This document shows, piece by piece, positions 7,173 through 12,308 of a stretch of DNA of 12,308 nt (its first letter is position 1; every line of letters begins with the position of its first letter). This DNA comes from Chromera velia (Eukaryota > Sar > Chromeraceae). The notes below the pieces were generated by a model. The model was not told where the DNA came from and ran no database searches. It saw only the letters and a list, made by a program, of their open reading frames with translations. The translations under genes and the position numbers were made by a program. The stretch covers positions 1-12,308 of the forward strand of contig JAHBMJ010002484.1 in NCBI GenBank assembly GCA_018398765.1. Reading direction: 5' to 3'.

Positions 7173-7358
7173 GTAAGACTCAGTAACTGTTGAGGACTCA
7201 GGCAGAAGCGAGTCCACTCCGAGTCGGAGCTACTTACAGCGGAAACGAGCGGAAAGAGATGGAGACGGCCTCCCTCCGTCCTTGTCTGTCTGTCCGTCTC
7301 TTTCTCTGCCCTTTTGTTTCTCTCTCTTTCTCTCTCACACACACACATGCACATAAAC

Positions 7359-7410
7359 GTATTCGTATTCATCTATTCATATTCATTCATTTATTCATTC
7401 GTTCATTGAG
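7359..7410. repeat. ATTC-type microsatellite
   Basis: Degenerate ATTC/ATTT units with single-base variants, beginning after a short CA run at about 7336-7345. Confidence 0.7.
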
Positions 7411-7446
7411 TCACTCGGCAGGCAGACACTCATGCATTCAGCCATG

Positions 7447-7571
7447 CAGTCAGTCAGTCAGTCAGTCAGTTAGTCAGTCAGTCAGTCAGTCAGTCAGTCA
7501 GTCAGTCAGTCAGTTTCTCAGTCCCTCAGGCAGTCAGTCAGTCAGTCAGTCAGTCAGTCAGTCAGTCAGTC
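7447..7571. repeat. (CAGT)n microsatellite
   Basis: About 30 CAGT units. The array is interrupted at 7470 by TAGT and at about 7512-7530 by TTTCTCAGTCCCTCAGG, after which the same motif resumes. Confidence 0.95.
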
Positions 7572-7616
7572 ACTTACTCACCCACCCACTCACTCACTCA
7601 CTCACTCACTCACTCA
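7572..7616. repeat. (CACT)n microsatellite
   Basis: CACT/CTCA units directly continue the CAGT array with one base of the motif changed. They end in ATGCAATCAGTCATGCAATCAG. Confidence 0.9.
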
Positions 7617-7644
7617 TGCAATCAGTCATGCAATCAGGAAAGCA

Positions 7645-7862
7645 GGATGGATGGATAGATGGATGTATGGACCGATGGCTGGCTGGCTGCCTGGCTGGCT
7701 GACTGGCTGGATGGATGGATGGATGGATGGATGGATAGATCGATGGATAGATAGATGGATAGATGGATGGATAGATGGATGGATAGATGGATGGATGGAT
7801 GGATGGATGAATGGATGGATGGATAGATGGATGGATGGATGGATGAATGGATGGATGGATCG
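7645..7862. repeat. (GGAT)n with GGCT and AGAT sub-arrays
   Basis: GGAT units dominate. An inner GGCT block lies at about 7676-7708, and AGAT units are scattered through 7735-7790. The array ends in GGATCGGTCGATGGG. Confidence 0.95.
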
Positions 7863-7975
7863 GTCGATGGGTGTTTGTTGTTCTTGCCTTTTCCGCTTTT
7901 GCGTCTACGCAAGGCCAGCCCGCGTCTGTATGCCTACCTGTTACATTCTTGGTTTCCTATCTTGTCGCCTCCCAG

Positions 7976-8055
7976 GGCTTCCGCGCTTCAGTGCCTGCTG
8001 CCATGGAAAATTGGCAATCCTTCTGCATGAAGCTAAACGGTCCGCTGCTGAGTGA
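7976..8055 (+). CDS. Candidate terminal exon of the unrecognised + strand gene
   Basis: The acceptor GGTTTCCTATCTTGTCGCCTCCCAG is strong. Joined in phase 1 the exon reads [20 protein letters not shown] then RSAAE and stops at TGA 8053-8055. Another frame from the same acceptor ([16 protein letters not shown] onwards) stays open to TAA at 8137, so the exon may be 7976-8137 if the phase differs. No AATAAA was seen nearby. The exon is supported by splice signal and frame only. Confidence 0.3.
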
Positions 8056-9015
8056 ACTTAACTTTTTGAAGCTTTGTTCAAGTCTTTGTCAATGTAAAGA
8101 AAGTTACCAGCAGAATGAGATTAAAACCGTACTGTAATTTTTATTCTAGACTTTATTTTCACAGCGCCTGCAGGTCAGGCTGCGGCACGGGCATTTCAAG
8201 TCTGGCCGAGCCTGGTACGCCGCATACGGCGTAACGTTTCAAGCTTACTGCATGGATTGTCAGGGAGGTTCAAGTTGTCTTTCCGTCTCTAATCGACTTT
8301 AATCAGGGGCATATGATCCGTCACGCATTCACCTACCCCGTAAAGACAAACATGTTGTAACACCTTCTTGCTGCTTTGGATAGCGGAAGGACAGACGGAG
8401 AGCTAGACCCAGAGACGCGGGTCACGCGGCCTAGACAGAGAGACGGATCTATAAACTCTCCAGACTTTAGCTCAGTCTGAAGATCTCAGTCAGCTAAAGG
8501 ATTGGATATGGATAAATCCTTAGCCCTTCGTAGAGTCGAGAGGATTCGTAGTTGAACTTGGACTTGAACTTAAACTAGCGATGGTGAGAGATAACAGACT
8601 CACGACCGGATAAACGGAACAAACGATTTTAGCGTTGGAGACGGCTGAGCGCAAACTCTTTAAAGCCCGGTCCCTGCGCGAACGTAAAGATAAGCTTTCC
8701 GGGGCTAGACAGACAGAACGCGGCGGCGGGCGATCGAAACAAAGGCGGCGGGACGGCGTCGGGAGGTAGGCAATGTGAATTAATGTATATCTATACATCT
8801 AGATGCATATGCATTTGAATTGAATTGCATTGAGACGGTTAAAGCCAGTGAGGTACTAGCCTACTACTTAGGCTCTGGCCAACCGCAGGGCATGACATAC
8901 AATTAATGTTGGTTTGCTAACCTAGTGCATTGATTTATTTATATTGTCATGTACGAAATCATGCTAATTTGGCTATACATTCCTTTAGGTGCCATATAAA
9001 AATTCATTTGAGTGT
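8056..9015. other. Long stretch without a recognised gene
   Basis: The first half has a near-GC-balanced segment with AGACAGA/GACGGA words and another acceptor-like ACAGCGCCTGCAG near 8172. A perfect hairpin TACGCCG-CATA-CGGCGTA lies at 8216-8233. The minus-strand frame at 8520-8798 is Arg/Ser-rich and not domain-like. From about 8770 the DNA becomes AT-rich. No RNA gene was recognised. Confidence 0.4.
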
Positions 9016-9421
9016 CAGCCCTACAAAAATGAGTGAATTTACAAATGAATTTAAGTGAATTTAGATAAATTTACGTGAATTTAAGCAGTGAATTTAGATG
9101 AATTTAGGTGAATTTAGGTGAATTCACAAGTGAATTTTGAGGCTAAATTCATTATGAATTTAGATTTCTAAATTCATTTCAAAATGAATTTAGAACTTTT
9201 TATATAGGAATTAATTAATGTAAATTCACTTAATTAAATTCATTTCATAGTGAATTTAAAACTAAATTCATTAGTGAATTTAGCCTCAAAATTCACTTGT
9301 AAATTCACTTAAATTCACCTAAATTCATCTAAATTCACTGCTTAAATTGACGTAAATTAACGTAAATTCATCTAAATTCACTTAAATTCATTTGTAAATT
9401 CACTTATTTTTGTAGGGACTG
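9016..9421. mobile_element. Foldback / MITE-like element with long terminal inverted repeats
   Basis: A nearly complete palindrome of about 406 bases. The left end reads CAG-CCCTACAAAAATGAGTG and the right end, reverse-complemented, reads CAGT-CCCTACAAAAATAAGTG. Each arm is about 175 bases of degenerate GTGAATTTA units (TGAATTTACAAATG, TTTAAGCAGTGAATTTAG, AATTTTGAGGCTAAATTCA) that match the opposite arm closely. A non-palindromic centre lies at about 9190-9225. No reading frame is present, so it must be non-autonomous. A clear target-site duplication was not found. The CAG ends would be compatible with hAT-like termini, but that assignment is inference. Confidence 0.85.
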
Positions 9422-9628
9422 GCAGGCAAACGGGGGGGAGAGGTCTTTACGTGCCAGTCAAGCAAAAATGACCGTTCTTCTCCTCTATCAAAACATATTT
9501 TTAAGTCACAAAAACTGGTAAAGGTGTTTAATTATGAAATATATTTATTCACTAGTTACTCACTTCAAAAATAATATAATCAGGAATATATTCAGAAATA
9601 TATTCCTAAATTAATTAAAGGGGAGTCT

Positions 9629-9675
9629 GGGGGCTGAAGCCCCCCGGGCTATATTTTTGATTTTTTTTTTTTTTT
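9629..9675 (+). repeat. GC hairpin followed by T-run
   Basis: GGGGGCT-GA-AGCCCCC folds into a 7-bp stem and is followed by a T-rich tail with a run of about 15 T at 9661-9675. The form resembles a bacterial intrinsic terminator, but the setting is eukaryotic, so no terminator function is claimed. Confidence 0.5.
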
Positions 9676-10243
9676 AAGCACAGTTTATGACTATAAAAAA
9701 TTGGTTTTAAAAAAGATAAACAGGGGCTATCTAGGTTGAAAGTTTATAGGCGGTTGAAAGTTTATACATGTTCTCATTGCATGAACATGCACACTACACC
9801 TTGTGTTTGAAACTCATGCATGAAGACCCGATTTTTGATACAACATGTATAATCGGCTATTCGGCTCCGAATGTATACACCGATGGCCGCGGCCGCTAGT
9901 AGTCTAGTAGTAGAAGCGGTGGGCTGTGCCAGCACGTGTATGGCTGGCCCAGGCTGCATGGGTTGGGCCATGCATGCAGTGCACAGGATGTGCACAAGCC
10001 TTTAGGCTACTCCCAAAACATTTGTTTTTATAACATTAAAAAAAAATCACACACCATTAGAATGACCAAAAGTATTAAAGACTAGTAAGAATCGGACTTT
10101 GGCTAATTAATCACTTTATTCAATCACATTCAATCACTTCATGGGATAATTAAATATATTCTAATCACAAGTGACTAAACACCTTTGAAAACTGGGTTTT
10201 CAAATTTTTTAGGAAGGTTGCGTGCCGCTGCGGCGGAAGGTTA

Positions 10244-10260
10244 GGGGGGGAGGGGGGGGG
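10244..10260 (+). repeat. G-tract with quadruplex potential
   Basis: Seven G, one A, nine G. Such tracts can form G-quadruplexes, but strand slippage or sequencing length error is also common at such runs. Confidence 0.5.
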
Positions 10261-10425
10261 TCTTACGTGTCATTGAGTGACGATGTAGGCGTGTATCTAT
10301 ATATTTTTTTGAAAAATAATGTCTTTTTTAAGGCAGTTAATTATATGTAACATAATACCTAGCATAATACTAACATTGCGTGTTTCACTATTGGGATCAG
10401 CAACTTGATTGACAACGAACTAAAG

Positions 10426-11011
10426 TCAGTTCCACCGCGAAGATGAACGCTCAGACGCCGCTCTGCGGCTCTTCTGCCGTTGCGTCTTCTCCGAGCCTCC
10501 TGCCCTGACTGGCTCCCATAAAAGTCGAACGTGCACGAACCCCGCACCCGCCCCTGCCTGCTCCACAACGTTGACCTGTTGCGTCGGCCCTTCCTCCTCC
10601 GTCGCCACTGTGCCGACAACATCAAGAAGAGGGACCTGGGGGGTGACGGTGTTGGGAGGAAACATTTTGGGTTTAGGCACGAACAGCTCCTTCGAACTGA
10701 GGGTCTCCGACCAAACATCCGTCTCCCCCCCCGTGTGGGAGACGGCCCCGGCCTGTGAGGGGCCCTCGTGCTCTTCCTCTTCCTCGTCCGATTCCCCCTC
10801 TCCCGTCTCCGCCCCTCCCGTTGCGATGACAGGGGGACGCAGAGCCAACCGGCCCCAGAAGGCGCCAGGCTGCAAAATGGCCTTCACGGGGAAACGCGCA
10901 GACCCGACGGCGCGGCCCTGTGCCCTGTCTCTGACGGAGAGCACGAGGACGGATCCCTCTGGGCGTCTGACGGAGAACGCGAAGGTCTCCTCGAAAGAGG
11001 GGGCGGCGCCT
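10426..11011 (-). CDS. C2-domain protein, C-terminal exon
   Basis: The minus-strand acceptor TTGTTTTCGTCCGCATGCAG ends at 11012. One base completes the codon begun in the upstream exon, and about 194 codons follow to TGA at 10428-10426. The exon continues the C2 domain: GAAPSFEETFAFSV matches the NPxFNExFxF strand, and SVLVLSVRDRAQGRAVGSA matches the following strand and calcium loop 3. FWGRLAL comes next. An acidic, disordered insert of about 95 residues (SDEEEEEHEG, later PKPKMFPP) then separates these from the last strand GFVHVRLLWEPV, after which a basic tail ends the protein. C2 domains usually dock on membranes. Most Asp ligands are absent, so Ca2+-independent binding is likely (inference). 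A donor-like CCA|GTCAGG near the end leaves open a further exon. Confidence 0.8.
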
Positions 11012-11684
11012 CTGCATGCGGACGAAAACAACAAGGAAAGAGGTTGCAAAAAGGTATGCAAGTCAGATCGATTAGAAATAAAAAGAAAATCATCCATACG
11101 CATGCATGCCTTCGGTGATACCCTCTCACCAACCAGGGAGAGAAAGTTTAAAGGATCTTCTACCCCATTTCGAAAAAGGGAATCAATGGGAGGATGGAAT
11201 GTCTGCTTCTGTCTTTTGATTCGACTGGGGGACAAAGCAGACGCAGACAGAAACGCAGACGCAGACAGAAAATTATGGAGATGCATGTATGGAGCTATTT
11301 TTGAGTGGTTGGTGCATTGATGGATCGGGACCCTCAAAGGGAGGGAGCTCAATCAGCTGATCGAGTCTCTAGGTGCCACACTGAGTCGTTTGTCTGGTCG
11401 ATTTTTTTTGGCGTTTTCTCTTTCACTGTGTGTACGGCTTTTCTTAAGTGCGATTCACACTATCCTTTTCCCTCACCTACTTTTTCTTCCTCTGCTTCTC
11501 CTTGTTTTTGCTTACTTGTACACACAAAGACACCCAGACACAGAAGCACACAGACACATGCGGAGGCAGAGGCAGACGCAGACACAAGGGGAAAGAGACA
11601 GAAGAAAGAACGAAAGGAAAAGATGCACGAGAAACAAGAAAAAAACAAAAAGGAGCATAACATTCGGAAAAGACGAAGACTGAC
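11012..11684 (-). other. Intron inside the C2 domain
   Basis: 673 bases bounded by donor GTCAGT (11684-11679) and acceptor GCATGCAG, joining the exons in phase 2 within the C2 fold. It contains CAGACGCAGACAGA-type short repeats at about 11238-11270 and 11530-11590. The minus frame stays open for over 100 codons before the acceptor, but its Leu/Ser-rich content is not domain-like, and 673 bases is not a multiple of three. Confidence 0.7.
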
Positions 11685-12238
11685 GGTGCGCCCATTCGTG
11701 TCTCCCTTTCCTTTCCGTCTGCAGCCTCAATTCCTGCTGCCGAGACCGAGCTAGAATTGAACCCTTGTGATCGATCCCTCACGGACACCCTCACGACCGT
11801 CCCCTGGGGAGTGGACCGGCCCTGTCGGTCGGGCCCCGGACCCCGGCTGCTTGCTGCTGAGCTGGGCCCCGGCATAGAGAGTCCCTCGCATTTATGCACC
11901 GTCACTTTCAAAATTCCCGGACACATGGGCACGTGGTCGAAATCCTTTGCGGGTCTGGTCCCTAATTTCTGCACCATCTCCCTCTGCCTCCTCTCGGGTG
12001 CTCTCTCTTCCTCGTCCTCCTCATTTAAACTTAGGGGACTTCCGACGGGATCTAGAGACATGCCGTGGCCCTGAGAGTGTGGGGCATGGGCCTTCGATCT
12101 GACAGATCTGAGGAAGTACTTCGCAAGGGGGAGGAATGAAATCTCCCTCGGGGCCGCTGCCGCTCTCTCGAATCCGGCAGAGACCAGAGAGGAGAAAAGA
12201 AAGGGACCCAAAGGGATTGCACTGATCACGGGACCAGG
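11685..12238 (-). CDS. C2-domain protein, upstream exon (gene continues beyond window)
   Basis: The acceptor is a CT-rich tract ending TGTGTGTGTGCAG at 12239; 184 codons plus two bases follow to donor CC|GTCAGT. The first part is low-complexity, with an acidic patch (NEEDEEERAPERRQRE). The C2 fold starts near 11920 with PGILKVTVHKCEGLSMPG (strand 1), then a Ser/Gly/Pro-rich loop, then GTVVRVSVRDRSQG (strand 2) and KERETRMGAP leading into the exon at 11011. In the usual G-x-SDPY motif the Asp is replaced (GRSTPQG), so calcium loop 1 looks degenerate. An alternative acceptor near 12170 would shorten the exon in the same frame. The start codon is not in this window. Confidence 0.72.
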
Positions 12239-12250
12239 CTGCACACACAC

Positions 12251-12308
12251 AGAGGGAGGGAGGGAGAGAGGGAGGGAGAGAGGGAGGGAGGGAGGGAGGG
12301 AGGGAGGG
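12251..12308. repeat. (GGGA)n microsatellite
   Basis: GGGA units with AGAG interruptions run off the right edge. On the minus strand this CCCT-rich tract serves as the pyrimidine stretch of the acceptor at 12239. Confidence 0.95.

Larger units (their letters stand above)
7173..7975 (+). other. Putative long intron carrying compound microsatellites
   Basis: This interval runs from donor GTAAGA to acceptor TTGTCGCCTCCCAG. It holds the tetranucleotide arrays listed separately. Long frames such as Ser-Gln-Ser-Val or Asp-Gly-Trp-Met repeats are translations of the microsatellites. Confidence 0.4.
9422..10425. other. AT-rich stretch without a gene, several hairpins
   Basis: It holds a G-run near 9432, a hairpin GGAATATATT-CAGA-AATATATTCC at 9583-9606, and a G/C hairpin plus T-run at 9629-9675. 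GGTTGAAAGTTTATA occurs twice (9734-9748 and 9752-9766). A local GC-rich patch with GGCCGCGGCCGC lies near 9886, and a G-tract at 10244-10260. An 11-base inverted pair, AAAGGTGTTTA at 9520 and TAAACACCTTT at 10176, may mark a further decayed element. No exon is supported. Confidence 0.45.

Noticed and set aside
7447-7862. CRISPR-like array
   Set aside because: Units are 4 bases long without unique spacers; plain microsatellites.
7190-7912. Frames with Ser-Gln-Ser-Val, Asp-Gly-Trp-Met or Ile-His-Pro-Ser repeats
   Set aside because: Direct translations of CAGT and GGAT microsatellites.
8380-8800. Possible structured RNA gene (tRNA, 5S, snRNA)
   Set aside because: No A/B box pair, Sm site or cloverleaf could be identified by eye.
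9629-9675. Bacterial intrinsic terminator
   Set aside because: The window is eukaryotic by introns and poly(A) signals; only the shape is similar.
10531-11320. + strand frames opposite the C2 exon
   Set aside because: Antisense shadows; the minus frame carries the C2 strands and splice sites.

Overview
This window looks like nuclear DNA of a eukaryote with many introns. Coding stretches are short and GC-rich. They are bounded by pyrimidine-rich acceptors, usually ending in TGCAG, and by GT donors, and they sit in repeat-filled, often AT-rich DNA. No bacterial operon, tRNA, rRNA or CRISPR was recognised. A chromerid-type alveolate such as Chromera is my best guess for the organism. That guess rests on style only (tetranucleotide repeats everywhere, acidic inserts in domains, EGF and C2 modules) and is not proven by any marker.

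Layout. 1-1015: pyrimidine-rich intron made of CTTT/CCTT microsatellites. 1016-1415 (+): last exon of a 2-oxoglutarate/Fe(II) dioxygenase of the prolyl-4-hydroxylase type, the most certain gene here, with its poly(A) signal at 1430. 1436-2076: AT-rich gap between convergent genes. 2081-2212 (-): probable terminal exon with a glycine-rich membrane-like helix and a basic tail. 2639-3112 (-): a degraded reading frame. 3117-3731 (-): two exons of a calcium-binding-EGF protein that join in phase, but with UGA exactly where a conserved cysteine belongs. 4020-4428 (-): an exon for a very acidic protein that may start with Met-Ser-Asp at 4427. 5216-5345: a dense GC-rich cluster of palindromes, possibly a divergent promoter. 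5672-8055 (+): six phase-compatible candidate exons of an unrecognised gene, its last intron full of compound tetranucleotide repeats. 8056-10425: no gene found; it holds a 406-bp foldback (MITE-like) element at 9016-9421 and several hairpins. 10426-12238 (-): two exons of a C2-domain protein that continues beyond the right edge. 12251-12308: GGGA microsatellite.

The genes do not form an obvious pathway. The clear ones are a dioxygenase (+), an EGF-type relic or membrane protein (-), an acidic protein (-) and a C2 protein (-). No defence, secretion or biosynthetic system was found. The points most worth a second look are the UGA-for-Cys EGF exon, the foldback element, the six-exon unknown gene, the palindrome island and the layered tetranucleotide arrays. 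All exon boundaries are read by eye and need transcript support.
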